A stretch of 64,000 nucleotides of DNA from DATAXP01 sp963708675. GTDB taxonomy: Bacteria; Planctomycetota; Planctomycetia; Pirellulales; PNKZ01. The DNA lies in assembly GCA_963708675.1 (NCBI GenBank), contig CAVPTO010000003.1, positions 5,022,001-5,086,000 on the forward strand, in the 5' to 3' direction. The translations under genes and the position numbers were made by a program. The number at the start of each line of letters is the position of its first letter. Position 1 is the stretch's first letter. Under the pieces are notes generated by a model, which worked only from the letters and a program-made list of their open reading frames with translations, ran no database searches and was not told the origin of the DNA. Shown piece after piece: positions 45,037-56,115 of the stretch.

Positions 45037-47411
45037 ATGCCATCGCGAATCATGGTGGCATCGGCGGTGATCGTCGGGTTGCTTACGCACTCGGCGGTCG
45101 GAGCTGAGCAGAAGGCCGTTGACACGTACACGAAGCAGGTCGCGCCGCTGCTGAAAAAGTATTGTTTCGACTGTCACGGCAATGGCGAGCGCGAAGGGTC
45201 GGTGTCGTTCGATGGTTTCAGTCGTCTCGACGATCACGTCGCCAACCATGCGTTATGGTCGAAGGCATGGAAGAATCTGCACGCCGGGCTGATGCCTCCC
45301 GCGATCAGCCGCAGCCTTCCGACGCCGAACGGCAAGCGATCTTGTACTGGATCGAGCATTCGGCATTTCGTTACGACGCAGCCCATCCCGATCCCGGTCG
45401 CGTCACCCTGCGCCGGCTCAATCGCGAAGAGTATCGCTGGACGATTTACGATCTGCTTGGCATCGACTTCAACGTCACCGAGCAGTTGCCTCCCGACGAC
45501 ACAGGCTATGGCTTCGACACGATCGGCGACGTCCTTAGTCTGTCGCCGATTCTGATGGAGAAGTATCTCGACGCCGCCGCAAAGGTGGCAGAGCTCGCGA
45601 TCACGAAATCCCGCGTGAACGTGAGGTCGAACTCGATCGACCCCAAGAAGTTCGCCGTCCAAGGCAACCAAAAACGCAACGCCACTCGGTTGCCAGTTCC
45701 GACCTTCGGGGCCGCGGAGTACTTGTACACGAACTCTTCCGAAGGGATGCACAACATTGTGATGACCGTTCACGCGGCAGGCGATAAGCCAGCTTCGAAC
45801 CGTCGTGTCAGTGTCATCCTGGTCATCGATGAAGTGGAAGTCGCGAAGGCCAAACTCGATTGGAACCAATCGCGCGACGCAACCCTCATCGTTACGCAGC
45901 GATTGCCCAAGGGAAAGGTAAAGCTGGGCCTGCTTCTGAGCGGTCAGGACAAAGCCGACGACGAAGGTCTGTCGGTTGAGATGAAGAAGATGAAGGTGGA
46001 AGGGCCTCTCGCGGGTGGCTCGAAGGCCGTTCTTCCACCCCGATGCGTCGAGCTAATCGAAGCGACGCCGAGCGATCCGACGAAGAAGAAAGAGTTGCTG
46101 ACCGCCGCTCTTCGCGACCTCGCGACCCGCGCCCTTCGCAAGCCCGTTGACGAGGGCACGCTGAAGCGGCTGGTGACGTTGGCCGAGAACGGCGAGCAGC
46201 GGCCCGGCGGCGCACTGAATCAAGGCTTGGAAGACGCCGTGACGGTGCTTCTGGCCTCGCCGCGTTTTCTATTCCGCGCCGAGACGCAGCCGCAGCCCGA
46301 CGACCCTGCGCACGTCGTGCCGCTCGACGGCTACGCGCTGGCATCGAGATTGTCGTACTTCTTGTGGAGCTCGACGCCGGATGCCGCATTGCTTGAGGCG
46401 GCTCGCACGCACTCGCTGAGGTCGAACTTGCGAGCGCAGGTCGATCGTATGCTCGACGACCCGAAGAGCGAACGCTTCGTGCGCAACTTCGTGGGCCAAT
46501 GGCTGCAGACGCGCGACATCGCCACGAACAACGTGAACGCGAGCAAGGTTCTCGGCATCAATAACACCGAAGCCGACAAGATCTTCAGCCGCTCGGCACG
46601 CAGCGCGATAGGGCCAGAAACCGAGGCGATGTTTGCCCACATCTTGCGAAACGATCGCCCAGCGACCGAGCTTCTCAACGCTGATTACACGTTTTTGAAC
46701 GAGTCGTTGGCGAAGTTTTATGGCATCGAAGGGGTGCGCGGCAGCCACATGCGCAAGGTCGATCTCGATCCCGACACGCATCGCGGCGGACTGCTCACTC
46801 ATGCCAGCTTTCTCGTCGTCACCTCGAATCCGACACGCACCTCGCCGGTCAAGCGTGGGCTTTTCGTTCTCGACAACATCCTGGGCATGGCTCCGCCTCC
46901 TCCGCCGCCCGATATCCCCGCGCTCGAAGACGCGAAGAAAGATTCGAAACGCACGCTCACGATGCGCGAGACGCTCGAAATTCATCGCGCCAACCCACTC
47001 TGCTCGTCGTGTCATGCTCGAATGGACCCGATCGGCCTCGGGCTCGAAAACTTCAACGCCCTGGGTATGTGGCGCGATCAGGAAGGCAAAAAGCCGATCG
47101 ACACGGTCGGCGAGCTCGTCACCGGCGAAAAGTTCCATAACGTCGCCGAGCTATCGGAGATCCTCGCGACCAGCCGTCGCATGGACTTTTACCGCTGTTT
47201 GTGCGAAAAGTTATTCACCTTCGCGATCGGTCGTGGTCCCGAATACTACGATCTGCCGATGTTGGAAAAGATGGCTGGGCGGTTGGAACAAAACGACGGC
47301 AAGCTAAAGACATTGATTTACGACATCATCGAAAGCGCTCCGTTTGTGATGCGTCGTGGTGATCACGGGGCCGTGGCCTCGACGGCGACAGATAAAGGTG
47401 AAACACAATGA
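45037..47411 (+). pseudogene. Planctomycete cytochrome DUF1587-DUF1592-DUF1588-DUF1585 protein, one frameshift
   Basis: The N terminus from ATG 45037 (ATG 45001 and 45052 are alternatives) has a signal peptide and haem motif CFDCH (Cys43, Cys46, His47), up to LHAGLMPP. The rest, from DQPQPSDAERQAILYWIEHS onward, is one base out of frame and runs intact to 47411 through DUF1587, DUF1592 (ASRLSYFLWSSTPDA), DUF1588 (HRGGLLTHASFLVVTSNPTR) and DUF1585 with CSSCH. One missing base near 45301 (CCCGCGATC instead of CCCGCGGATC) restores the protein. Its stop overlaps the ATG of the DUF1552 partner. Confidence 0.87.
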
Positions 47412-48823
47412 GCACGAGTAAATCAAAACGTCGCGGGGCATTGAGCCACGGACCGCTGAGCGAAGGACCGTTGAAGGGTCTGAATCGTCGCGGCTTTCTG
47501 CGAGGGCTGGGCGTCGCGATGGCGCTGCCGTCGCTCGAGCGCTTCTTTCCTGCGTCAGCGCTCGCTGCCGAGTCGGCCGCCGCCGCGACCACAGCATCCG
47601 GTGCGCCTCTGCGGATGGGTTTCCTGTATGTTCCGAACGGCGTGAATCTCGAACATTGGCGACCGGTCGGCCAAGGCACGGCCTTTCAGTTCAACAGCAC
47701 GATGCAGCCGTTGACGCCGTTCAAAGACCATCTTCAGGTCTTCACCGGCTTCGAGCATAAGAACGGCACTTCCGGATCCGACGGCGGCGGCGACCATGCG
47801 CGCGCCAACGCCACCATCCTCACCGGAGCTCGGCCCAAGAAAACCTCAGGCGCTGACATCTACCTTGGCACCTCGGTCGATCAGATCGCCGCGCAGCACG
47901 TCGGAGGCCGCACGCGTTACGCCTCGCTTGAGTTGTCGTGCGACGGCGCCCGCACTGCCGGGGCGTGCGATTCAGGCTATTCATGCGCGTATCAATACAA
48001 TCTGTCGTGGCGATCGCCGACGCAGCCGATGACGCCCGAAACGAACCCGCGTCTGGTGTTCGAGCGGCTGTTCGGCGCCGGCAAAGGCGAAGAGCGGCTG
48101 CGGAATCTGGAGAATCGTATCGAGCGGCAGCAGTCGATTCTCGACTTCGTGCAGGAAGACGCCAAGCAACTGCACCGACAGCTTGGCCGCAACGATCGCC
48201 GCAAACTCGACGAGTATTTCACCGGCGTTCGCGAGATCGAGCAACGTCTCGATCGCACGCAAGAACTTGGTCTGCCTGCCGAGCCCAACATGGACACGCC
48301 GGAAGGCATCCCGGGCGCGTACCGTGATCACATTCGCTTGATGCTCGATCTGCTTGTGCTCGCCTATCAAAGCGACTCGACTCGGATCGGCACGTTTCTG
48401 CTCGCGCACGACGGCAGCAACCGCAGCTTCAACGACCTGGGCATTGCCGAGGGGCACCATTACCTGTCGCATCACGGCAAGAAGCCCGACCGTCTCGAAA
48501 AGCTCGCCAAGATCGATCAGTTTTACGTCGAGCAACTCGCGTACTTTCTTGACCGCATGCAACAGACGCGCGAGGCCGACGGATCGACGCTGCTCGATAA
48601 CTCGATGCTCGTCTACTGCAGCGGTCTGTCCGATCCCGATCGCCACAAGCACGACGATCTGCCTGTGATCGTCGCCGGTCGCGGCGGCGGGGCTCTGTCG
48701 CCTGGCCGGCACGTCAATGTCGGCGCGACGCCGATGAGCAATCTGTACGTGGCGATGTTGAACCGGTTCGGCGTGCCGGTCGATTCGTTCGGCGATTCCA
48801 CCGCCGCGCTATCGAACGTCTAA
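47408..48823 (+). CDS. DUF1552 Tat-exported protein
   Basis: A 471-aa protein. Tat signal LNRRGFLRGLGVAMALPSLE, then LRMGFLYVPNGVNLEHWRPV, LQVFTGFEHKNGTSGSDGGG, KTSGADIYLGTSVDQIAAQH and the conserved RRKLDEYFTGVREIEQRL. The start ATG overlaps the previous stop (ATGA), so translation is coupled to the DUF1592-type haem gene; same gene order as 29932-33711. Longer than the first DUF1552 copy and of the branch with a GDHARANATILTGA motif. Confidence 0.95.
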   Translation: MSTSKSKRRGALSHGPLSEGPLKGLNRRGFLRGLGVAMALPSLERFFPASALAAESAAAATTASGAPLRMGFLYVPNGVNLEHWRPVGQGTAFQFNSTMQPLTPFKDHLQVFTGFEHKNGTSGSDGGGDHARANATILTGARPKKTSGADIYLGTSVDQIAAQHVGGRTRYASLELSCDGARTAGACDSGYSCAYQYNLSWRSPTQPMTPETNPRLVFERLFGAGKGEERLRNLENRIERQQSILDFVQEDAKQLHRQLGRNDRRKLDEYFTGVREIEQRLDRTQELGLPAEPNMDTPEGIPGAYRDHIRLMLDLLVLAYQSDSTRIGTFLLAHDGSNRSFNDLGIAEGHHYLSHHGKKPDRLEKLAKIDQFYVEQLAYFLDRMQQTREADGSTLLDNSMLVYCSGLSDPDRHKHDDLPVIVAGRGGGALSPGRHVNVGATPMSNLYVAMLNRFGVPVDSFGDSTAALSNV

Positions 48824-48876
48824 CGTCTTCATAAAGCCGCGACCGTTGGTCGCGCACGGGCGCCGCTCGTGAGCGC

Positions 48877-49095
48877 TCACGTCAGGTGGACAAACCACGC
48901 CAGCGCCGCGCTCTCGCAAACTACAATCGCCGCGAAGAGCCAAAGGTTGAACCGCCGTCGTCCAAGCGCGTAGGCGACGATCAATAGCGGCGCCCAAACG
49001 AATGCCGGCGCGGTGATGAAGCACCACCATTCCCACGTGGTCGGATAGCGAAGCATCAGCCAGTAGTCGAACTCGATCGGAAAGCGAATGTTCAC
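48877..49095 (-). CDS. Small membrane protein
   Basis: A 72-aa protein with about two to three hydrophobic helices (WWCFITAPAFVWAPLLIVAY and LWLFAAIVVCESAALAWFV) separated by the basic turn GRRR. Rich in Trp. Family not recognised. Lies between the DUF1552 gene and the VWA gene, on the opposite strand to both. Confidence 0.6.
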   Translation of the reverse strand: MNIRFPIEFDYWLMLRYPTTWEWWCFITAPAFVWAPLLIVAYALGRRRFNLWLFAAIVVCESAALAWFVHLT

Positions 49096-49312
49096 GGGTG
49101 TTCTCGGTGGCGCGCTGTAATCGTAACTACCGGCATTTCAGGCGTACTCCGTGGCGATTCTTTCGACATGCGCGCTCGTTTATTGACACTCATCAGAGCC
49201 CACACGGGCCTCTATCTTTCAAATTAGCCAGCATCGGCTTGATGCTGCAAATGCCGGAGGCTTCAATCGAAGTAGGCGGCTCCTTTCTCGTCTCTCTTCT
49301 CTCGTTCGTTCG

Positions 49313-50242
49313 ATGCACCACGCTTCTCGAGCCCAACGGTTCGCTCGTTGCGCCTGCGCCGTTGCGCGTAGCGTTGAGATGCGATCGTGCGCCGCGTCGA
49401 TGTTTGTCAACGCTGTCGCGTTGGTGTTGCTCGGGCTGATGTTCGACGGCGACGAACCGAAGCCGTCGCTGATGTTAGTCGCATCGTTTCTCGATGGCAT
49501 CACGACGCCCGACGTGCTCGAAATCGCGATGAACATCTCCGAAGTCATGGCGACTGGCAGCAGTTCGGTCGTCGGATTGTCGCCGGGCGCCGGCCTCGAT
49601 AGTATCGGCCCAGCACCAAGCCTTTCCGAACTGAGCATCAAGCTCAAGCATCTCGGCGGCGGAGGCGCCACGGTCGCGAGCGAGGGTGACCTAGGCTCGG
49701 GCGACATGCGCGAAGTCGGCGGCAAAGGGGATGGCAGTGCTGCATTCTTCGGCGTGCACGCCAACGGCAAGAAGTTCGTGTTCATCGTCGACGCTTCGGG
49801 CAGCATGACCGAGGATGCGCGGTTCATCCGCGCGATGGATCAACTCGAGAAGTCGCTACGCGGCCTCGGCACGTCGCAGCGGTACTACGTGATCTTCTTC
49901 AGCGATCAGACGTATCAGCAACCCACGACGGGTCTCGTCGCCGCGACGAAAGAAAATCTTGCCCGCACGATGAAGTGGCTCGAAAAACTAGCGCCCAACG
50001 GCAACACCTATCCCGCCTTCGCCGTGCTGCGCGCCTACGACCTGCGGCCCGACGCAATCTTCCTGCTATCCGATGGCGTGTTCGGCAACGACGTGCTCGA
50101 GTACCTGCACTACACCAAGCTCACAAAAGGCTCCGCCTCGCTCATCCCGGTCCACACCATCGCCCTCGGCGACCGCGTCGGCGAGTCGATGCTGCGGGCG
50201 ATCTCCGAAATCACACACGGCACGTTTCGCTTCGTGCGGTGA
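49313..50242 (+). CDS. Membrane-anchored VWA-domain protein
   Basis: A 309-aa protein. One hydrophobic segment (about 30-43, FVNAVALVLLGLMF) anchors it; a Gly/Ser-rich linker follows, then a von Willebrand A domain from about 150 with the metal-site motif FIVDASGSM and the later AIFLLSDGVFGNDVL. The domain binds a divalent metal and mediates protein contacts. The start is uncertain: ATG 49313, 49379 or 49400 all keep the anchor. No partner genes (MoxR etc.) are adjacent. Confidence 0.85.
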   Translation: MHHASRAQRFARCACAVARSVEMRSCAASMFVNAVALVLLGLMFDGDEPKPSLMLVASFLDGITTPDVLEIAMNISEVMATGSSSVVGLSPGAGLDSIGPAPSLSELSIKLKHLGGGGATVASEGDLGSGDMREVGGKGDGSAAFFGVHANGKKFVFIVDASGSMTEDARFIRAMDQLEKSLRGLGTSQRYYVIFFSDQTYQQPTTGLVAATKENLARTMKWLEKLAPNGNTYPAFAVLRAYDLRPDAIFLLSDGVFGNDVLEYLHYTKLTKGSASLIPVHTIALGDRVGESMLRAISEITHGTFRFVR

Positions 50243-50367
50243 GTTGTGAAGCGGACTGCGCATCCGCCGCGTTACCACTTGGCAAAGAACCGCGTGGCGG
50301 AATGAATCTTGGTAAGACGTGATGCATCGGCTCGCCGGGATTTGCGTGCATCACTTGCATGGCCCTC

Positions 50368-50736
50368 TCAACGAGCATCGCGGTATGTCACTTTAACCAC
50401 GGCGTCGTTCTCGAAGAACACCGCTGCAGCCGGATGACCCTCGTATACCCAAAAGTCGTTGTTCGGCCACGGTTTGCCGTCGACCATATCTGGGTCACCA
50501 TACAGCTCGCGTACCTGCTCGCGGGTCATGCCAAGGAACTTTGATTCCGGCCAAGGGATATTGCGCGTGTAGACGCGCATGTAAAGTTTGTCCGCGACCT
50601 TAACAGCACCTGCCTCGCTCCAAGAAGAAACACAAACGCTAGGAATGTCCGTATTCCGAATCGGTACCTGCTTCGCGGTTTCTCTCTCATACTTGCATTC
50701 TAGCCGGAGAACCCACATTCGGAAGTCGGTGACCAA
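50368..50736 (-). CDS. Hypothetical protein with BamE/SmpA-like C terminus
   Basis: A 122-aa protein. The C-terminal half, GMTREQVRELYGDPDMVDGK followed by FWVYEGHPAAAVFFENDAVV, has the helix-turn-beta pattern of the small SmpA/BamE-like fold (a short helix ending in 'G-x-P', then paired strands). The N-terminal half is unlike that family and shows no signal peptide or lipobox. Divergent from the lipoprotein gene, 39 nt apart. The 125-nt gap downstream holds nothing recognisable. Confidence 0.6.
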   Translation of the reverse strand: MVTDFRMWVLRLECKYERETAKQVPIRNTDIPSVCVSSWSEAGAVKVADKLYMRVYTRNIPWPESKFLGMTREQVRELYGDPDMVDGKPWPNNDFWVYEGHPAAAVFFENDAVVKVTYRDAR

Positions 50737-50775
50737 ACCGGCGCTTTTCCGCAGCGGTCGCTGTACAATTTAGAG

Positions 50776-51014
50776 GTGCGAGTTCGACCCGCAATCGCCG
50801 TGGTATTCGCTTTCCTCTTGGGCGTCGTGCTGACGCTCGCTTGCAGCCAGAAACGAAGTCCATTGAGGACTACGAGGCACTAAAGCGAGAGAATGAATTC
50901 CTTGGAAGCACGTTGTTCACGTACAAAGCGCAGCAGAGAAGGTTACAACCCGCAAACGCGCGAAACCCGGGCGGCTGGAACACATCGGTAATCGATGACG
51001 ATTGGATTCCGTAA
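50776..51014 (+). pseudogene. Small lipoprotein, frameshifted in an A-run
   Basis: From GTG 50776 the frame reads RPAIAVVFAFLLGVVLTLAC, a lipoprotein signal with lipobox LTLAC, then goes out of frame. One base later it continues as KSIEDYEALKRENEFLGST and ends NTSVIDDDWIP at a TAA (51012-51014). Adding one A to the AAA run at about 50854 (giving QKTKSIEDY) restores a 79-aa lipoprotein. A TACAAT hexamer lies 6 nt before the GTG and could be a -10 box, which would make the mRNA nearly leaderless. Function unknown. Confidence 0.62.
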
Positions 51015-51079
51015 CCTCTGCTTGACTTGATCACTGTCGCAAGGGCATTTCTAGCCCAGAACCCGCGCTCGCGCGGGCG

Positions 51080-51123
51080 AGTTATTGCGCGTTTACCCCG
51101 AGTCCATAGGGTGCGCAATAACT
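51080..51123. repeat. Dispersed hairpin repeat, copy 2
   Basis: AGTTATTGCGC and GCGCAATAACT form the same 11-bp stem as at 20866-20908; the loop shares CCCGAGT-CATAGGGT except for a few bases near GTTTA. It lies upstream of the esterase gene, in the 226-nt gap 51015-51240. Confidence 0.8.
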
Positions 51124-51240
51124 CGACCCACGAAGAGAGTTCGTTTGGATGACCTCGAACGCATGGGCGGTGAAACGTCGCGAGACGGGGTTTGCGGAAG
51201 GTATACTGAGCGTCCGCCCTTTCCTTCTCGGATGCATGCC

Positions 51241-52821
51241 ATGAATCGACGCCTGCGCTCGTTTGTTGTCGTTATTACTGCATGGACGTTCGCGACGGTC
51301 GGTGTGGATGTCGCGTGTGCTGCGGTTCGGTTGCCGGCGATCTTCTCCGATCACATGGTCGTGCAGGCCGATAAGGACGTGCCCGTTTGGGGCTGGGCGC
51401 AGCCGAACGAAGAAGTCACGGTCACGCTCGGCGATCGAACGGCCACGGCTCGCGCCGGGGCCGATGGTCGCTGGATGTTGCGGCTCGACAAACCGCAGAC
51501 GAACGAGAACTCGCAACAGTTGACCGTGCGCGGCACGAACACGATCACAATCAACGACGTGCTCGTGGGCGAGGTGTGGCTGTGCTCGGGGCAATCGAAT
51601 ATGGAGATGACGCTCAAGGGGTCGCACGGCATGGTCGATCGTGCCGACGAAGAGATCGCAGCGGCCAACTATCCGCAGATTCGCATGTTCGTGCACGACG
51701 AGAACTATGACATCTACAAGCTCGCCGTGCCGCCGCCGTCGCCCTTGGCCGATCGCCCCGGTCGCTGGATCGTTTGCTCGCCTTCGGTGGTCGAACACTT
51801 CACGGCGATCGGGTACTTCGTCGCGCGCGAAGTGCACACGACCCTCGGCGTGCCGGTTGGCATCGTGTGTGCCGCGGTGGGAGGCACGCCGATCGAAGCG
51901 TGGACGAGTCTCGACGCTCAGCGGACGGAATCAACGCTTGCGCCGGTGCTTGATGATTGGCGCAGTCGACTCGCGGGCTACGACCCGGTGCAAGCGCAAG
52001 AACAATTCGAGGTCGCCAAGAAGAGTTGGCTGCGCGAACGCGCCGACGCCACCAAGGCCGGCAACCCGGCGCCCAAGGCTCCGGCCGCGTTTAAGAACTT
52101 GGCGGTGATGACGCCCGGCGGGTTGTTCAACGGATTGATCGCACCGATCGCGCCGTATGCCGTGCGAGGCGTGCTGTGGTATCAAGGCGAACGCAACGCC
52201 GCCGGCCCGCTGACCGGACTCTATGGCAAGCAACTCACGACGCTCATCAGCGATTGGCGATCGTGTTGGGGCGACGAGTTGTACTTCGCTTGGGTGCAAC
52301 TGCCGCGGTTTCTCACGCCGCAACTCTTGCCGAGTGAACCCACAGGCTGGGGCGTCGCCGTGCGAGACGGCCAGCGTCGAGCGCTCAGTCTGCCTCGCAC
52401 CGGCATGGCAATTACGATCGACATGGGGGGGCCGAAAGACGGCCATCCCACGAACAAAGCCGACTACGCGCATCGGCTGGCGCTGGTCGTGTTGCACGAT
52501 GTTTATCGTCAGCCCATGAAACAATGGTCGGGCCCGCTGTTCCGATCGGCCGAGCGCGACGGCGACACGATGGTTGTGACGTTCGATCATGCCACGGGTT
52601 TGAAACCGGCCGACGGCGAGCTTCGCGGCTTCGCGATCGCGGGTGAAGATCGCAAGTTCGTTTGGGCGATCACGCGAATCGACGGCCAACGCATCATTCT
52701 TTCCAGCGACAAGGTGAAGCAACCTGTCGCCGTGCGATATGGTTGGGCGGGCAACCCGGATTGCAATCTCGTCAACGAGGCCAACCTGCCCGCCTCGCCG
52801 TTCCGCACGGATGATTGGTAA
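51241..52821 (+). CDS. Sialate O-acetylesterase family protein
   Basis: A 526-aa exported SASA-family esterase. Signal peptide 1-27, an N-terminal beta domain (LPAIFSDHMVVQADKDVPVW, AQPNEEVTVTLG), then the catalytic GQSNM block (WLCSGQSNMEMTL, Ser nucleophile), GVLWYQGERNA and a C-terminal beta domain. In this family the enzyme removes O-acetyl groups from sugars such as sialic acid or plant polysaccharides. ATG 51241 is chosen; the open frame upstream lies within the hairpin repeat. About 120 nt upstream of the DUF1549 unit and on the same strand. Confidence 0.94.
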   Translation: MNRRLRSFVVVITAWTFATVGVDVACAAVRLPAIFSDHMVVQADKDVPVWGWAQPNEEVTVTLGDRTATARAGADGRWMLRLDKPQTNENSQQLTVRGTNTITINDVLVGEVWLCSGQSNMEMTLKGSHGMVDRADEEIAAANYPQIRMFVHDENYDIYKLAVPPPSPLADRPGRWIVCSPSVVEHFTAIGYFVAREVHTTLGVPVGIVCAAVGGTPIEAWTSLDAQRTESTLAPVLDDWRSRLAGYDPVQAQEQFEVAKKSWLRERADATKAGNPAPKAPAAFKNLAVMTPGGLFNGLIAPIAPYAVRGVLWYQGERNAAGPLTGLYGKQLTTLISDWRSCWGDELYFAWVQLPRFLTPQLLPSEPTGWGVAVRDGQRRALSLPRTGMAITIDMGGPKDGHPTNKADYAHRLALVVLHDVYRQPMKQWSGPLFRSAERDGDTMVVTFDHATGLKPADGELRGFAIAGEDRKFVWAITRIDGQRIILSSDKVKQPVAVRYGWAGNPDCNLVNEANLPASPFRTDDW

Positions 52822-52941
52822 TGGCGATTGGGAGTGACGTTAACCCAGGCGTCAACACGAAAAGTGTGAGGGCAATCCCGCAACGATTCGTTTATACTGA
52901 AGGTCATCCCGCCTGCTTCGCCTCATTCGGTTTCCTTGCCC

Positions 52942-55900
52942 ATGACTCGCTTTGCGTTCCTATTGGTCACCGGCCTGGCCCTGGCTGGAAACGCGGCCAA
53001 CGCTGGTCAGCCGCTCGATTTCAACCGCGATATCCGATCGATCTTGTCGGAGAACTGCTTCGCCTGTCACGGGTTCGATGCCGAATCGCGACAGGCTGAA
53101 TTGCGGCTCGATCAGGCCGAATCGGCGTTGGCCGATCGCTCGGGAACGCCGGCCATCGTGCCAGGCGCAGCCGAAAAGAGCGAAGCCTGGCGACGCATTA
53201 GCAGCACCGATCCTGACGAGCAGATGCCCCCGCCGTCGTCGAATCTCAAGCTTAGCGACGAGGACAAAGCGAAGCTGCGGCAGTGGATCGACGAAGGGGC
53301 CAACTACGCGACGCATTGGTCGTTCGTTCCGCCCCTGAAGGCCGAGTTGCCGAAGGTTTCGCAGAAGAAATGGTCGCGCAACGAGATCGATCGCTTCGTG
53401 CTCGCGCGACTCGATGCCGAGAACCTGAAGCCGTCGGCCGAGGCCGATCGTCGCGTGCTCCTCCGCCGCGTCACGCTCGACTTGACCGGCCTACCGCCGT
53501 CGGCCAACGAGGTCGAAGCGTTCGTTCATGACAAGAGCGACGACGCTTATGAGCGCGTCGTCGATCGACTATTAGCCAGTCCGCACTTCGGCGAGAAGCT
53601 GGCCATCGATTGGCTCGACGCTTCGCGATACGCCGACACCAACGGCTTTTCGATCGACGGTGGCCGGCATCAGTGGCTGTGGCGAGATTGGGTGATCAAC
53701 GCCTTCAACAGCAACATGCCTTACGACCAGTTTTTGGTCGAGCAACTTGCCGGCGATTTGCTTCCGAATAAGACCGATGCGACGCTGCTAGCCACCGGCT
53801 TTCAGCGCAACAACATGGTGACGCACGAAGGGGGCACCATTCCGGCAGAGAACCTCGTCAACTACAACGCCGACCGCGTGAAGACGCTCGGCGAGGCGGT
53901 GCTTGGGCTGACGCTCGGCTGCGCCAATGTCACGACCACAAGTACGATCCGATTCTGCAACGCGACTACTACCGCTTGTTCGCGTACTTCAACACGGCAA
54001 GCGACGTGGGACTCGACGGCAACGGCGGCGTCGATCCCAAGCCGTTCGTGAACTTAAAGACCGTGCTGCGAACCGGCGAAGAGACGCAGATCAACGCCGA
54101 GCTGGCCGCGCTGCGCAAACAACTCGCGCATCCCGATACCAAACAGTTCGCTTCCTGGCAACGCACCCAACTTCGCCAACTCGCGCAGCGCGGCCGCAAC
54201 ATGCGTTTGCTGCCGACCGAAGTTCTGAAGGTCAGTACGCCCAACCGAGGTTTCGGATTCGAAAGCGAAAACAATCGCATCGAGATTAGCCAGGCGACCG
54301 ATATGGCCGCTTATGACATTTCGTTGAAGCTGCCGGCGTCGAAGGCCCCGATCACCGGCCTTCGCGTGGTCTTCTATCCCGATTCCGACGCTCCGCAAAA
54401 CGGTTGGGGCTTCGGACCGGTTGATGCACGGGCCCGCAGAGTGGCCGAGAAGAAAGGAACGCCCGAGCCGCCCGACTTCAAAGGCAACTTCGTGCTCACA
54501 TCGATTTCGGCCAGTGCCGATGCTGTGCCTGGCGATCAGATCAACCTGTACCGCCTGCTCGGCGTTCGCGGAGTGACGGCGAATTCGTGGCAAGAGGCCT
54601 TCCCGCCTGTCGACTGCCTCGACATGCGCAACGACAACGGCTGGTCTCCCGATGTTTCGCACGACGGCCCCGTGCATTTGACGCTCACATTCAACGAGCC
54701 TTTTTCGACGACCGACCTGCCGTACCTGACGGTGCAGCTGAACTTCGGTCACGGCAAATCGTTGGTCGCCGCGCAATTCGAGATCTTGGCCCTGACGGGT
54801 CACGATGATGACAGCGCATTGCCCGCCGAGATTGTGACTGCGCTACAGACGCCCGCCAAAGAGCGCACGTCACCGCAAAGTCACGCCCTGCGCGAGTATT
54901 TTGCCGCGCATTCAGAAGCGACTGCTGCGACGCGCACTGCGATCGCCAACTTGGAAGAGCGCTTGTCCGTGCAGACCGGCGAGTTTCCGACGATGGTGAT
55001 GGACACGTCGGAGAAGCCTCGCGACACGTTTATCCTTCATCGCGGCGATTACCTGCAGCCGGGTGAGAAGGTGACGGCCGGCACGCCGTCGGTGCTACCG
55101 GTTTCCTTGCACACGTCGGCCTCAGAAGAGGCCGCATCGACGCGACTCGGTTTGGCGCAGTGGATTGTGATGCGCGAGAACCCACTGACGCCGCGTGTTG
55201 CGGTGAATCGGTTCTGGGGCATGCTTTTCGGCGCGGGCTTGGTGCGAACGATGGCCGACTTCGGCTCGCAAGGCGAGGTTCCGACGCACCCGGAGTTGCT
55301 CGATTGGCTGGCTGTCGATTTTGTCGAAAGTGGCTGGGACGTCAAAGCGCTCGTGCGCAAGATCGTGCTCTCCTCGACGTATCGACAAACGTCGGTGCCG
55401 AGTTCGCAACTGCTTGAGAACGACCCACAGAATCGCTTGTTGGCGCGTGGCCCACGCTTCCGTTTGTCGGCCGAATTGATTCGTGACATGGCGCTCCAGA
55501 CGAGTGGCCTGCTCGTGCCGCGCCTCGGCGGGCCAGGCGTGAACCCGTACTCGCCGGGCGATTTGTGGCGCGAGATCAGTCACTACGGCAGCACGCCGGC
55601 GACGGCGCAGACGTTCGTGCAAGATCACGGCGAGAAGCTGTATCGCCGCAGCTTGTACACGTTCTGGAAGCGCACGGTTCCGCCGCCGAACATGTCCGCC
55701 TTCGATGCACCCAACCGCGAGATTTGTGTTGTTTCGAGGCCGAGCACCAACACACCGCTGCAAGCGCTCGTGTTGTTGAACGATGTGCAATTCGTCGAGG
55801 CGAGCCGCGCATTCGCCCAGCGCATCGCGACGCGCTCGGGGAGCGACGACGAGCGGCTGCGGTGGGCGTTCGTCGAATGTCTCTCGCGTGTACCAACCGA

Positions 55901-56096
55901 CAAAGAACGCGCAATATTCACCGGAACGCTTGAGCGTGAACGGCAGCGCTATGCCGAGGACGAAAGCTTGGCCAGGGCATACCTCTCGAATGGCGAGTCG
56001 CCGCGCGATGAGTCGATTCCTGTCGTCGAACACGCCGCGTGGTCGCAAGTCGCCGCGTTATTGTTAAACCTCAGCGAAACCGTCACCCGCAACTAA
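52942..56096 (+). pseudogene. PSCyt1-DUF1549-DUF1553 protein, one frameshift
   Basis: About 1050 aa when joined. From ATG 52942: signal peptide, PSCyt1 with CFACH (Cys39, Cys42, His43) and EQMPPPSS, then DUF1549 (RFVLARLDAENLKP, EKLAIDWLDASRYADTNGF). At 53927 the frame breaks inside the second haem motif: TGC GCC AA is followed by TGT CAC GAC, one base short of the expected CAKCHDHKYDPI. The second frame continues YDPILQRDYYRLFAYFNTAS and runs to the end of DUF1553 (VNRFWGMLFGAGLVRTMADF). A long insert (about 380-620) between the domains is larger than in the other two copies. Confidence 0.88.
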
Positions 56097-56115
56097 GCAT
56101 CGCGCCGTCATCGCC

